A stretch of 64,000 bases of DNA, taken from contig JAHEYB010000003.1 of assembly GCA_023251805.1 (NCBI GenBank), positions 1 to 64,000 on the forward strand, in the 5' to 3' direction. The stretch's first letter is position 1, and every line of letters begins with the position of its first letter. A model generated the notes under the pieces. It did not search any database, had not been told where the DNA came from, and saw nothing but the letters and a program-made list of their open reading frames with translations. Both the position numbers and the translations under genes were made by a program. The DNA comes from Bacteroidota bacterium (GTDB lineage: Bacteria; Bacteroidota; Bacteroidia; 2-12-FULL-35-15). Below, in pieces: positions 1 through 8,463 of this stretch.

Positions 1-1221
1 GACATTTTTACCGTGTTTGCGAAAATTGATGATGATGAAAATTTATCTGCATTCATCGTTGAAAAATCATTTGGTGGAATTGCTTTGAATCCGGAAGAAC
101 ATAAAATGGGTATCAAAGGGAGTTCAACTCGCCAAGTATTCTTTAATGATTGCAAAGTACCGGTAGAAAACTTGCTATCAGATAGACAAAACGGATTTAA
201 AATCGCAGTTAACATTTTAAATCTCGGTCGCGTTAAACTTGCCGGAGCAGCTATTGGAGGTTCCAAAGAAACAAATACAAAATCCATTCAATATGCAAAT
301 GAGCGTAACCAATTTGGTAGACCAATTGCAAAATACGGAGCAATTCGTCACAAACTAGCAGAACAAGCTATTAGAATTTATGCTGGAGAGTCTGCTGTTT
401 ATCGTGCGAGTCAGAATATTGAAGATGCAACAAAAGCATTGATTGCTGGAGGACTGGACGAAGCAAAAGCAAAATTAAAGGGCGTTGAACAATTTGCTGT
501 GGAAGCAGCAATCGTAAAAGTACACGGTTCGGAAGTATTAGATTATGTGGTGGATGAAGGTGTTCAAATCTATGGCGGAATGGGATACAGCGCAGAAGCG
601 CCAATGGATAGAGCATATCGTGATGCACGTATCAATAGAATTTTTGAAGGAACGAATGAAATCAACCGAATGTTAACGGTTGACATGATGTTGAAACGTG
701 CGATGAAAGGTGAATTGGATTTAATGGGTCCGGCACAAGCAGTTGCTGCTGAATTAATGGGTGTTCCTGATTTTTCTACATCTGAGACTACGACTTTTTC
801 AAATGAGAAAAAATATGTGACAGGATTTAAAAAATCGGTATTGATGGTTGCAGGGGCAGCAGTTCAAAAACTGATGATGCAATTGGGCAAAGAACAAGAA
901 ATTTTAATGAATGTAGCCGACATGATTATTGAGACGTATATCTCTGAATCACTTTTGTTACGAGTAGAAAAATTGGTTTCTATAAAAGGTGAAGCAGCAT
1001 GCAAAGAACAATTAAACATTATGCGTGTTTACATTAACGATGCAGCTGATAGAATTCACAAATCTGGAAAAGAAGCAATTAACAGTTTTGCCACTGGCGA
1101 TGAACAAAAAGCAATGTTGATGGGAATGAAACGTTTCACAAAAACAGAGGCTTTAAATACAACTGAAGCAAGAAGAACTATTTCAGCGAAATTGATTGCT
1201 GAGAATAAATATTGTTTTTAA
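1..1221 (+). CDS. Acyl-CoA dehydrogenase, 5'-truncated by window edge
   Basis: C-terminal part of a flavin-dependent acyl-CoA dehydrogenase, which oxidises acyl-CoA to trans-2-enoyl-CoA in beta-oxidation. The reading frame is open through base 1, so the N-terminal region lies outside the window. The family motif FEGTNEI is present; its Glu (codon near base 646) aligns with the catalytic base of the family. About 180 residues follow it. This extension is typical of the long VLCAD/ACAD9-like subgroup of roughly 600 residues rather than the 380-residue short forms. The GIKGSSTRQVFF segment upstream is also characteristic of the family. Substrate chain length cannot be read from the sequence. In Bacteroidota such genes often sit with thiolase and hydroxyacyl-CoA dehydrogenase genes, which would be to the left of the window. 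Family assignment is secure. Confidence 0.93.
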   Translation, partial: DIFTVFAKIDDDENLSAFIVEKSFGGIALNPEEHKMGIKGSSTRQVFFNDCKVPVENLLSDRQNGFKIAVNILNLGRVKLAGAAIGGSKETNTKSIQYANERNQFGRPIAKYGAIRHKLAEQAIRIYAGESAVYRASQNIEDATKALIAGGLDEAKAKLKGVEQFAVEAAIVKVHGSEVLDYVVDEGVQIYGGMGYSAEAPMDRAYRDARINRIFEGTNEINRMLTVDMMLKRAMKGELDLMGPAQAVAAELMGVPDFSTSETTTFSNEKKYVTGFKKSVLMVAGAAVQKLMMQLGKEQEILMNVADMIIETYISESLLLRVEKLVSIKGEAACKEQLNIMRVYINDAADRIHKSGKEAINSFATGDEQKAMLMGMKRFTKTEALNTTEARRTISAKLIAENKYCF

Positions 1222-1257
1222 AAATTGCTAGCAGATTAACGCAGAAGTAATATCTTG

Positions 1258-1334
1258 CGTCACCCTGAGCGGAGTCGAAGGGTAGATAATTTCAGCGCTG
1301 AATCGTGTATGCTTCGACTCCGCTCAGCATGACG
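1258..1334. repeat. 77-bp palindromic dispersed repeat (family A, full copy)
   Basis: Inverted repeat with 23-bp arms at 1258-1280 and 1312-1334, which differ at two positions. The outer tips read CGTCA and TGACG, and the inner ends are TCGAAG and CTTCGA. The middle contains a second palindrome, TTCAGCGCTGAA, at 1291-1302. A second copy of identical length and architecture lies at 29917-29993, and half or rearranged copies are found elsewhere in the window. Confidence 0.85.
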
Positions 1335-1387
1335 AAGCAAATGTCTTTTTAATTTATCAGCGAAAATCTGAGTGCAAAAATTATAAA

Positions 1388-1876
1388 ATGGAAATCCAAA
1401 CAGCATACTACTCCTCTCCTATTGGCACTCTCGAAATAAAAGGGAATGCCGATGGTATTGTTTCCGTTTTGTTTATGGAAGAAGCCATTGAAGCAACTAT
1501 GAAAGTTCCTGAAACCTTAAAAGAAGTGTTTTATCAATTTGATGAATATTTTACTGGCATCCGAAAAGAATTTGGTTTAAAATTAAATCCTGAGGGAACC
1601 GAGTTTCAAAAACGTGTTTGGAAAGAGTTAGTTGAAATTGAATTTGGAAAAACATGCTCTTATTTAGATATCTCTGTGAAATTAGGTGATGATAATGCAA
1701 CCAGAGCTGTTGGCAATGCCAATGGAAAAAACCCCATTGCGATAATTGTCCCTTGCCACAGGGTGATAGGAAGTACAGGAAAACTGACTGGTTATGCTGG
1801 TGGACTTTGGCGAAAAGAATGGCTACTGAAACACGAAACAGAGGTTATTTTCGGAAAACAGACTGCCTTATTTTAA
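1388..1876 (+). CDS. ogt: Methylated-DNA--protein-cysteine S-methyltransferase
   Basis: Suicide DNA-repair protein that transfers the alkyl group from O6-alkylguanine to its own cysteine. The 162-residue protein has the canonical active-site motif PCHRV with acceptor Cys123. The upstream RAVGNAN segment matches the RAVGxAN helix that binds the flipped base. Its length matches single-domain Ogt proteins without the Ada regulatory domain. It starts with ATG 53 nt after the palindromic repeat, so it probably has its own promoter in that short spacer, although no clear box is visible. The next gene is on the same strand 54 nt downstream. Family assignment is secure. Confidence 0.95.
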   Translation: MEIQTAYYSSPIGTLEIKGNADGIVSVLFMEEAIEATMKVPETLKEVFYQFDEYFTGIRKEFGLKLNPEGTEFQKRVWKELVEIEFGKTCSYLDISVKLGDDNATRAVGNANGKNPIAIIVPCHRVIGSTGKLTGYAGGLWRKEWLLKHETEVIFGKQTALF

Positions 1877-1930
1877 ATTTCATTTTCCGATTATTTATTG
1901 TTTTATTTGTACTATCAAAAAAATTGAGTT

Positions 1931-2482
1931 GTGAGCAAAAAAGAATTTTTTTCGGAATTTTTAAAACAGGGTAAAAATATTGGTTCCGTTACCCCAAGCT
2001 CTAAATTTTTGGTAAAGAAGATGGTGGAACCAATACAGTTCAAAAGCGTGAAATGTATAGTTGAACTAGGACCGGGAACAGGAATTATCACCCATGAGTT
2101 ATTAAAAAATATGCCGGAAGATTCCATTTTATTGGCATTTGAAATCAACAAAGAATTTTGTGATACGCTTAATCAAATTGGTGATAAACGTTTAAAAGTA
2201 ATCAGCGATTCAGCAGAAAAGATGGAGCAGTATTTGAAAGAATATAATGTTACGCAGGTTGATTATGTAGTTTCATCTCTTCCTCTTTTTATGATTCCGA
2301 ATGAGGTTGTCGACAAAATATTGGAAGTGACATTAAAGGTATTAAAGAAAGAAGGCGCCTACATTCAATATCAATATTCGCTTAATGCTTATAAAAAATT
2401 ACGAAACACATTTAAAAAAGTAGATTTGAATTTCACACCAATGAACATTCCTCCCGCATTTGTATTTACTTGTACTATCTAA
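1931..2482 (+). CDS. SAM-dependent methyltransferase, phospholipid N-methyltransferase-like
   Basis: Class I Rossmann-fold methyltransferase of 183 residues. Motif I is visible as VELGPGTGIITHELL (about residues 39-53), followed by an acidic strand end (AFEINKEFC) and a DYVVSSLPLF motif IV. The N-terminal stretch FLKQGKNIGSVTPSS resembles the SPSS-containing N-terminus of PmtA-type phospholipid N-methyltransferases and rRNA-dimethylase-like relatives. The methyl acceptor is therefore inferred, not shown. The start chosen is GTG at 1931, the first start codon in frame that leaves the whole conserved N-terminus; no in-frame ATG precedes motif I. It is convergent with the next gene, with only 2 nt between them. 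Confidence 0.75.
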   Translation: MSKKEFFSEFLKQGKNIGSVTPSSKFLVKKMVEPIQFKSVKCIVELGPGTGIITHELLKNMPEDSILLAFEINKEFCDTLNQIGDKRLKVISDSAEKMEQYLKEYNVTQVDYVVSSLPLFMIPNEVVDKILEVTLKVLKKEGAYIQYQYSLNAYKKLRNTFKKVDLNFTPMNIPPAFVFTCTI

Positions 2483-2484
2483 TA

Positions 2485-2964
2485 CTAAGGAGCATTAATC
2501 GTTTCTAATTCATCAAACGATTCTACTTTCAATTGCATTTTCTTTTTCCCAATTCGATAATAAACAATTGCTCCTTGCGTAAAATCAGCAACAGGAACCA
2601 TTAAGTTCATTGGCGGTGCGCCCGGCCTTCCACTTCCCCGATTTTTCATGGAAGAAAATTTAATTTGGAAAGAACCATTTTGCTTTATACTGGTCATTTC
2701 TATTGGCTTGTTTGAAGGAGACAATACAGTTGCATTTTCTATTTTAAAAAGTTGGAATTCTACGGCTTTAGAAGTATACAGATTTACAACCGAATCAATC
2801 GACCATTTACATTTTTTGGATTTACTTATCTCTATTGTATAATTATTGGTAGATGTTGGAGATGCGCCAGAGTTGATTGTTTGCTTTGTGGCTTTAATGA
2901 ATTTGAAATCCTGAGCAAAAACAACTGAAGGCAACAAAAACATCAGACAAATGGTTCGTTTCAT
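2485..2964 (-). CDS. Secreted protein of unknown function
   Basis: I do not recognise this 159-residue protein. It begins with a classical signal peptide (MKRTICLMFLLPSVVFAQ) whose predicted cleavage lies after VFA. The mature part is rich in Lys, Ser and beta-prone segments, without cysteines that would suggest a lipoprotein. A Gly/Pro-rich loop (RGSGRPGAPPMN) lies near residue 115. No enzyme motif is visible. It is a single-gene unit between two plus-strand genes, so it has its own promoter. Expected location is periplasm or outside the cell. Confidence 0.6.
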   Translation of the reverse strand: MKRTICLMFLLPSVVFAQDFKFIKATKQTINSGASPTSTNNYTIEISKSKKCKWSIDSVVNLYTSKAVEFQLFKIENATVLSPSNKPIEMTSIKQNGSFQIKFSSMKNRGSGRPGAPPMNLMVPVADFTQGAIVYYRIGKKKMQLKVESFDELETINAP

Positions 2965-3008
2965 TATGTTGGAATTATGAATTGAGTAAATTTAACTAAT
3001 TTTATCCT

Positions 3009-3617
3009 ATGTACATACCACCTTACTATAAAGAAAATGATGAGCAAAAACTAATTGAGTTTATGAAAACTTATAATTTTGCTACACTCATCAGCACAAA
3101 AGATGCCAATATTTGTGCCACGCATTTGCCTTTCTTGATTGAGAAGCGAGATAATAAACTATTTCTTGTTTGCCATATGGCAAAAGCCAATCCGCAATGG
3201 AATAGCTTTACAGAAAATGAGGTTTTGGTGATATTTCAAGGCCCACATGCTTACATTTCTCCGACACATTATGAAAAACAACAAAATGTTCCTACCTGGA
3301 ACTATATTGCTGTACATGCAACAGGAAAATCAAGTATCATTTCGGAGCCAAATGAAGTCGTTGTCTTGATGGAAAAAACCATCCATCATTTCGAGAAAGG
3401 GTTTTACGAGCAATGGAAAAGTTTATCTCCCGAATATGTAAACGGAATGCTCAAAGCAATAGTCGCATTTGAAATTGAAGTTACGAAGCTGGAAGGAAAA
3501 TTTAAATTAAGCCAGAATAAAACCAAAAACGAGCAACAAAACATTGTTGATTCTTTAGGAAAAAGTGATGACACGGCTCAAAATGAGATTTCGAAAGAAA
3601 TGAAAAAGAAACTGTAA
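3009..3617 (+). CDS. FMN-binding negative transcriptional regulator, PaiB family
   Basis: 202-residue protein of the PaiB family, a split-barrel FMN-binding fold related to pyridoxamine-phosphate oxidases. It opens with the family signature MYIPPYY. It also has ATHLPFLIE and HMAKANPQW, which match the conserved THLP and HxAKxNPQW stretches, and the FxGPHAYISPxxY motif with VPTWNY following. The family founder, Bacillus subtilis PaiB, was described as a negative regulator of sporulation and protease genes. In Bacteroidota the role is unproven and an FMN- or haem-binding stress function is as likely. The C-terminal 25 residues are polar and lysine-rich. It is convergent with the next gene, with 1 nt between the stop codons. 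Confidence 0.88.
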   Translation: MYIPPYYKENDEQKLIEFMKTYNFATLISTKDANICATHLPFLIEKRDNKLFLVCHMAKANPQWNSFTENEVLVIFQGPHAYISPTHYEKQQNVPTWNYIAVHATGKSSIISEPNEVVVLMEKTIHHFEKGFYEQWKSLSPEYVNGMLKAIVAFEIEVTKLEGKFKLSQNKTKNEQQNIVDSLGKSDDTAQNEISKEMKKKL

Positions 3618-3618
3618 A

Positions 3619-4635
3619 TTAAATTCCTTTCAATACTTTCTCCGTCTTCTCCAACATCTCATCTGTAAAATCCAAATGTGTTACAAAGCGAATCGCTTGT
3701 TTGCCAAAGCCTACCGCTTTAATATTATTGTCTGCTAATTTTTGCACGAAGGTTTCTGGATTTATTTTATCGTTCAAATTAAAGATGATAATATTTGTAT
3801 CCACCGGCAATACATTATCAATATAACTCAAACCACCCATTGTTGTTGCCAATTGTTTTGCACGTTTGTGATCTTCTTTCAATCGGGAGATGTTATGATC
3901 CAAAGCATAAATTCCTGCAGCTGCTAAATAACCTGCTTGTCGCATTCCGCCTCCAAAAACTTTTCTGACTCTTCTGGCTTTTCTAACAAATTCAGTTTCT
4001 CCCAACAATAAAGACCCAACCGGAGCTCCTAAGCCTTTCGACAAACAAATAGAAATAGAATCAAAGCACTTTCCAACTTCAGCTGCTGAATAACCAGCCT
4101 CAACAATTGCATTAAAAATTCGTGCTCCATCCAAATGATAATTCAATTTATTTTTTTTACACACTTCGGACACTTCCTGCATTTGCTTTAAGGAATAAAA
4201 ACTTCCTCCTGCTCTGTTTGCTGTATTTTCTATAGAAACCAAACTCGTTTTTGTCAGCCAATCGAATGTTGGGTTCATACTTTCCAAAACTTGCTGGGCA
4301 GAAATTCTTCCACGCTCACCTTGGATTAATTTCGCTTGCACTCCCGAATTAAATGCAATTCCCCCGCCTTCATAATTATAAATGTGTGCAGTAGAATCAC
4401 ACAATACCTCATCACCGGGATTTGTATGTACTTTAATAGCAATCTGATTGGTCATAGTACCTGAAGGGCAAAAAACGGCAGCTTCTTTACCAAATAATTT
4501 TGCAGACTTCTGCTCCAAAGCAATTACTGTTGGTTCTTCAGCAAATACATCATCACCTACTTCCGCATTAAACATTGCTTTCAACATTGCATTGGTTGGC
4601 TTGGTTACTGTATCACTTCTTAAATCTATTATCAT
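3619..4635 (-). CDS. ltaE: Low-specificity L-threonine aldolase
   Basis: PLP-dependent aldolase of fold type I that cleaves L-threonine and allo-threonine to glycine and acetaldehyde. The 338-residue protein starts with the signature MIIDLRSDTVTKPT. It carries the PLP-lysine region CLSKGLGAPVG with Lys200, the cofactor Asp/Arg pair in HLDGAR (Asp169, Arg172), and His84 in TAHIYNYE, equivalent to the conserved catalytic-pocket histidine. Length and motifs match the family end to end. It is monocistronic. Just upstream of its start is a half palindromic repeat (4658-4680). Confidence 0.94.
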   Translation of the reverse strand: MIIDLRSDTVTKPTNAMLKAMFNAEVGDDVFAEEPTVIALEQKSAKLFGKEAAVFCPSGTMTNQIAIKVHTNPGDEVLCDSTAHIYNYEGGGIAFNSGVQAKLIQGERGRISAQQVLESMNPTFDWLTKTSLVSIENTANRAGGSFYSLKQMQEVSEVCKKNKLNYHLDGARIFNAIVEAGYSAAEVGKCFDSISICLSKGLGAPVGSLLLGETEFVRKARRVRKVFGGGMRQAGYLAAAGIYALDHNISRLKEDHKRAKQLATTMGGLSYIDNVLPVDTNIIIFNLNDKINPETFVQKLADNNIKAVGFGKQAIRFVTHLDFTDEMLEKTEKVLKGI

Positions 4636-4657
4636 CTTAGTAAAATTTGTAATTCGT

Positions 4658-4680
4658 TGTCACCCTGAGCGGAGTTGAAG
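4658..4680. repeat. Half copy of palindromic repeat family A
   Basis: One 23-bp arm beginning TGTCACCCTGAGCGGAG, nearly identical to the left arm at 1258-1280. No matching right arm is seen within 100 bp, so it is a solitary half element. It lies between the starts and ends of two minus-strand genes. Confidence 0.7.
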
Positions 4681-4702
4681 GGCGAAGGGCGCAATTCGTT
4701 GA

Positions 4703-5374
4703 TTATTTTTTTCTAGCAATCATCAATCCATCTCTCACTGGCAACAACATGTGCTCCACACGAGAATCATTGTGAATTTTTTTATTATAATCGTGAATTG
4801 CTTTTGTATCCACATCCATTTTTGCTTCATCATCCAATACTTTTCCACTCCAAAGCACATTGTCTGCAATAATATATCCACCGCTTCTAACTTTATCAAA
4901 CACTAAATCGTAATATTCGGCATAATTTTTTTTATCAGCATCAATAAAAACCAAATCAAACGTTTCTTTAATTGTAGGAATGATTGTTATTGCATTTCCT
5001 AGATAATAATTGATTCTATCTGTCAAACCAGCTTCTTCAATAAAACCGCGAACCATTTTTTCAAGTTCGTCATTTATATCAATTGTATGAAGTGTCCCGT
5101 TTTCAATTAAACCTTGAGCTAAGCAAATGCCCGAATAACCAGTATAAGTTCCTATTTCCAAAATCTGCTTAGGCTGAATCATTTTACTGAACATAGCAAG
5201 AACATTCCCCTGCATGTGTCCGGATAACATTCGAGGCATCATTACTTTCGCATGCGTATCTCTATTCAACTTTTTTAGAACTTCCGACTCAGCTTGAGAG
5301 AAGGCTAAAGCGTAATTTTCAATTTTTTCCTCTATAAATTCCATTGGTGCAAGATTATTGATACGAAAGTACAT
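4703..5374 (-). CDS. O-methyltransferase, class I SAM-dependent (COG4122 type)
   Basis: 223-residue methyltransferase related to catechol/caffeoyl-CoA O-methyltransferases. Motif I appears as ILEIGTYTGYSGICLAQGL. The metal- and substrate-site region DLVFIDADKKNYAEYYD is diagnostic of this family, as is IIADNVLWSGKV. An internal Met at residue 11 (codon at 5342-5344) could be the real start, because the family N-terminus usually begins close to the first helix. I kept the longer form because nothing excludes it. The methyl acceptor is not predictable from sequence. The 217-nt spacer to the next, divergent gene holds no recognised element. Confidence 0.88.
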   Translation of the reverse strand: MYFRINNLAPMEFIEEKIENYALAFSQAESEVLKKLNRDTHAKVMMPRMLSGHMQGNVLAMFSKMIQPKQILEIGTYTGYSGICLAQGLIENGTLHTIDINDELEKMVRGFIEEAGLTDRINYYLGNAITIIPTIKETFDLVFIDADKKNYAEYYDLVFDKVRSGGYIIADNVLWSGKVLDDEAKMDVDTKAIHDYNKKIHNDSRVEHMLLPVRDGLMIARKK

Positions 5375-5591
5375 AAATATATTTTGCCGAAAAAATTAAT
5401 TCAAACTCCCTTATAGTTCTCTAAAATCAATCAGTTTAAGAGCTTTCGTCACAACCGACACTGGCGTTTTCAACGATTCGATGTTTATAAGTTTGGATTA
5501 GAGCGAGTTGATACACCTTATATTATAGAGAATTTAGTGCTGTTAATGGGAGAATTGTGTCCGTTTGATTGTATTAACATAAACTATTTTT

Positions 5592-8405
5592 ATGAAAAAA
5601 ATACTTTTAGTCTTTTCCATTCTATTCCTGTTTTCGAATGCTTTTGCCCAAAAAAGTTTAAAGCCCAATACGAAACAGCTGACCAAAGAAGAAGCTAAAA
5701 AGCTCGACAATGCTGAGTATTTCTTCACCGAAGGCAATTACCAGAGAGCACTACCCCTTTACATCGATTTAATGACCGCCCACCCCGATGACTTGTTTTT
5801 CAAATTAAAATGCGGAATATCTTACTTAAGCAAAAGTGACGAAAAAAGTAAAGCAATACCACTATTAAAGGAAGTGCAGGCTGGCGATCCAAAAAATACT
5901 GAATTAAATTTTTACTTAGGAAGAGCTTACCATGTCAACTACGATTTTGAGATGGCTATTTCTACCATGAACGCTTACCTTGCTCAAAACCCTGCACCTA
6001 CTGTGAATCAGCAGTTACTTGCAAAACGATACATCGAAAATAGCAAAAACGCAAAAGTGTTTATGGAAATAAAAGTACGATGCGAAATCAATAATATTGG
6101 AAGTGAAATTAATAGTGAGAATCAAGAATATGTTCCTGTGATATCTTCTGATGAATCAGTTTTAATATTTACTTATACCGGTCCGAAAAGTACGGGAGGA
6201 TTAATGGACGCGGAATTCAATGAAGATCCCAATGGAGCCTACTATGAAGATGTTTTTATGTCGCAACGTGTTGGTGAAAATTGGTTAACGCCTGAAAACA
6301 TTGGACCGAATATCAATACTAAAAATCATGATGCAAGTATTGCATTGTCCTCTGATGGGCAAAAACTATTTATCTTCCACAGTACCGACAAAGATGGTGG
6401 CGATATATATATGAGTACATTAAAGGGAAATGTCTGGGGAGAGGCTATACCTTTAGGTCCGAACATCAACACAAAATATTGGGAAGGAAGTTGCTCAATA
6501 TCGGCAAACGATCAAACCTTATATTTTGCAAGTGAGCGACCGGGAGGAAGTGGCGGGAAAGATATCTATGTGAGTAAAAAAATGCCGGATGGAAGTTGGG
6601 GGAAAGCCGAAAACTTAGGTCCAGCAATCAACACTATATATAATGATGATTCTCCATTCATTCATCCCGATGGGATTACTTTGTTTTTTAGTTCTGAAGG
6701 ACATAGTAGTATTGGAGGATATGACATTATGTATTCCACAAATAAAGAAGGGAAATGGGGAGAGCCTGTTAACATTGGATATCCTATAAATACGACAGAA
6801 GATGAGCGCTTTTACGTTTTAACTGCGGATGGAGAGCATGGATATTATTCTTCTGATATGAAAGGCGGAAAAGGACAGCAAGATATTTATGTTGTTACAC
6901 CAGGATATTATGGCGAAAAGCCAGTTTTAGCTTTAGTAGTTGGAACTGTTTTCGCGAACGATCAACCTGTGGATGCAACTATTAATGTTACAAATGCCGA
7001 AACAGGTGAAAAGCAAGGTACTTACCATTCCAATTCAACAAGTGGAAAATATTTGATTGCTCTTACTCCCGGCAATAATTATAAAGTAGCCATTGAAGTG
7101 GAAGGTTACGAAGCACAAATTCAATATGTAAATGTAAAGAGCCTTGAAACTTTTGTTCAGGTACAAAAAGATTTTAAATTGTATTCTGATGAGTATAAGA
7201 AAGCAAATTCAGTAACCGCAGTAAAAGATTCATCAAATGTTATTCAGTTACAAATCAATGATCAAATAAAAAGATATAACGAAGAACGGAAAGCAGAAGT
7301 ATATGAAGCGCGTATCTATCAAGATATCATCCGAAAATATGGCGAGGTTAAAAAAGAATGCGTTTCTTATTATTTAGAATTAGGAACCTATGAAAAAGCG
7401 AGCGACTTTAACCCGACAAAAGCAAGAACATTGGGCGACATACAAGAACGTAAAGATTCATTAGGGACTACCTTTTATTTTGCAGGATTTCAAACATTGT
7501 TAGAAGCAGAAATATTAAAATATAAAGTTATTGACTTAGATACTTCATTGCGAGCCGTTGTTGTGACTATTGATGATTGCCATGTTCGTAAATTGGTTCA
7601 ACAATATTACTCGTATGAATATACACGTAAAGATTATGTTGCTCCAAAAAATACTAAAGTAATCAAGGAGAAAAAAGGAATTGTTGCATTAAATTCAGGT
7701 GAAGTAGAAACAAGTATTGTAAAAGATCAGGGTAAATCAGAAATTTCAGGGTTAACTTACAAATTGGAAATTGGTGCTGTAAATAATCCGAATGATTTTA
7801 AATTGCAATCGTTAAGCAAATATGGAAAGATTGAAAGCAAAACATATCCTGATGGAAAAACACGTTACACGATGGGGCCTTTTAAAACGTTAGCTGAAGC
7901 TGAAGCATTTAAGAAATCATTGCTTGAAAAAGAACCGGCTTCCGCTGAATCATTTGTAACTGTTTTCTTTTTTGGAGTTCGTAAAACAATGGAAGAACAT
8001 AATAATCCTTGTAATCCAAATGCACCAAGTGATTTTTCAGCATTTGTTGGCAAAGATTTAAACGACAAAGAAGTTTACAATAAGCTAATTGATATGGCCG
8101 GGAATAATTGTGCCGAAGGATTACTATTTAGAGTTCAGATTGGTGCTTACCGAAAACCACAAAACTTTAAACATAAAAATTTAAATAAATTAGAACCGCC
8201 TCCGGCATTAGTTAGTCCTTATCCTGATGGAATCACCCGTTTCACTATGCGTGAATTCACAACGATTAAAGACGCTGAAGCATTCCGACAAGAGTGTATT
8301 AGACTGGGAACAAAAGATGCTTGGATTACTGCATTTTACAATGGAAACAGGATGTTATTGCAAGACTTAATTGCAAACAACTTTTATAATAAGAAAATCA
8401 ACTAA
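5592..8405 (+). CDS. PorE-like TPR/PD40 envelope protein with three SPOR-like domains
   Basis: 937-residue exported protein with signal peptide MKKILLVFSILFLFSNAFAQ. Domain order: TPR-like helices (about 30-170), a PD40/WD40-like beta-propeller (about 185-460) with repeated DGxxLxFxS and GGxDIY motifs, a carboxypeptidase-regulatory-like beta domain (about 460-535), a lysine-rich helix, then three SPOR-like repeats near 590-670, 719-800 and 843-925. The second and third open with LEIGAV and VQIGAY and contain DGxTRFTMxxF plus an EAEAF helix. PorE of the type IX secretion apparatus has TPR, propeller and regulatory domains followed by OmpA; here the OmpA position is taken by SPOR-like units, another peptidoglycan-binding fold. 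I infer an outer-membrane/peptidoglycan linking role. A shorter paralogue lies at 11122-13113. Confidence 0.8.
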   Translation: MKKILLVFSILFLFSNAFAQKSLKPNTKQLTKEEAKKLDNAEYFFTEGNYQRALPLYIDLMTAHPDDLFFKLKCGISYLSKSDEKSKAIPLLKEVQAGDPKNTELNFYLGRAYHVNYDFEMAISTMNAYLAQNPAPTVNQQLLAKRYIENSKNAKVFMEIKVRCEINNIGSEINSENQEYVPVISSDESVLIFTYTGPKSTGGLMDAEFNEDPNGAYYEDVFMSQRVGENWLTPENIGPNINTKNHDASIALSSDGQKLFIFHSTDKDGGDIYMSTLKGNVWGEAIPLGPNINTKYWEGSCSISANDQTLYFASERPGGSGGKDIYVSKKMPDGSWGKAENLGPAINTIYNDDSPFIHPDGITLFFSSEGHSSIGGYDIMYSTNKEGKWGEPVNIGYPINTTEDERFYVLTADGEHGYYSSDMKGGKGQQDIYVVTPGYYGEKPVLALVVGTVFANDQPVDATINVTNAETGEKQGTYHSNSTSGKYLIALTPGNNYKVAIEVEGYEAQIQYVNVKSLETFVQVQKDFKLYSDEYKKANSVTAVKDSSNVIQLQINDQIKRYNEERKAEVYEARIYQDIIRKYGEVKKECVSYYLELGTYEKASDFNPTKARTLGDIQERKDSLGTTFYFAGFQTLLEAEILKYKVIDLDTSLRAVVVTIDDCHVRKLVQQYYSYEYTRKDYVAPKNTKVIKEKKGIVALNSGEVETSIVKDQGKSEISGLTYKLEIGAVNNPNDFKLQSLSKYGKIESKTYPDGKTRYTMGPFKTLAEAEAFKKSLLEKEPASAESFVTVFFFGVRKTMEEHNNPCNPNAPSDFSAFVGKDLNDKEVYNKLIDMAGNNCAEGLLFRVQIGAYRKPQNFKHKNLNKLEPPPALVSPYPDGITRFTMREFTTIKDAEAFRQECIRLGTKDAWITAFYNGNRMLLQDLIANNFYNKKIN

Positions 8406-8423
8406 ACAAAATAGCTTCTCGAA

Positions 8424-8457
8424 CAAAAAAGACTTCCAAATTGGAAGTCTTTTTTTT
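8424..8457. terminator. Bidirectional intrinsic terminator between convergent genes
   Basis: A-run, 7-bp GC-containing stem GACTTCC/GGAAGTC (8431-8437 and 8443-8449) with a 5-nt loop, then a T-run at 8450-8457. The flanking A and T runs let it work for both the upstream plus-strand gene and the convergent minus-strand CotH gene. Confidence 0.85.
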
Positions 8458-8463
8458 GCTTTA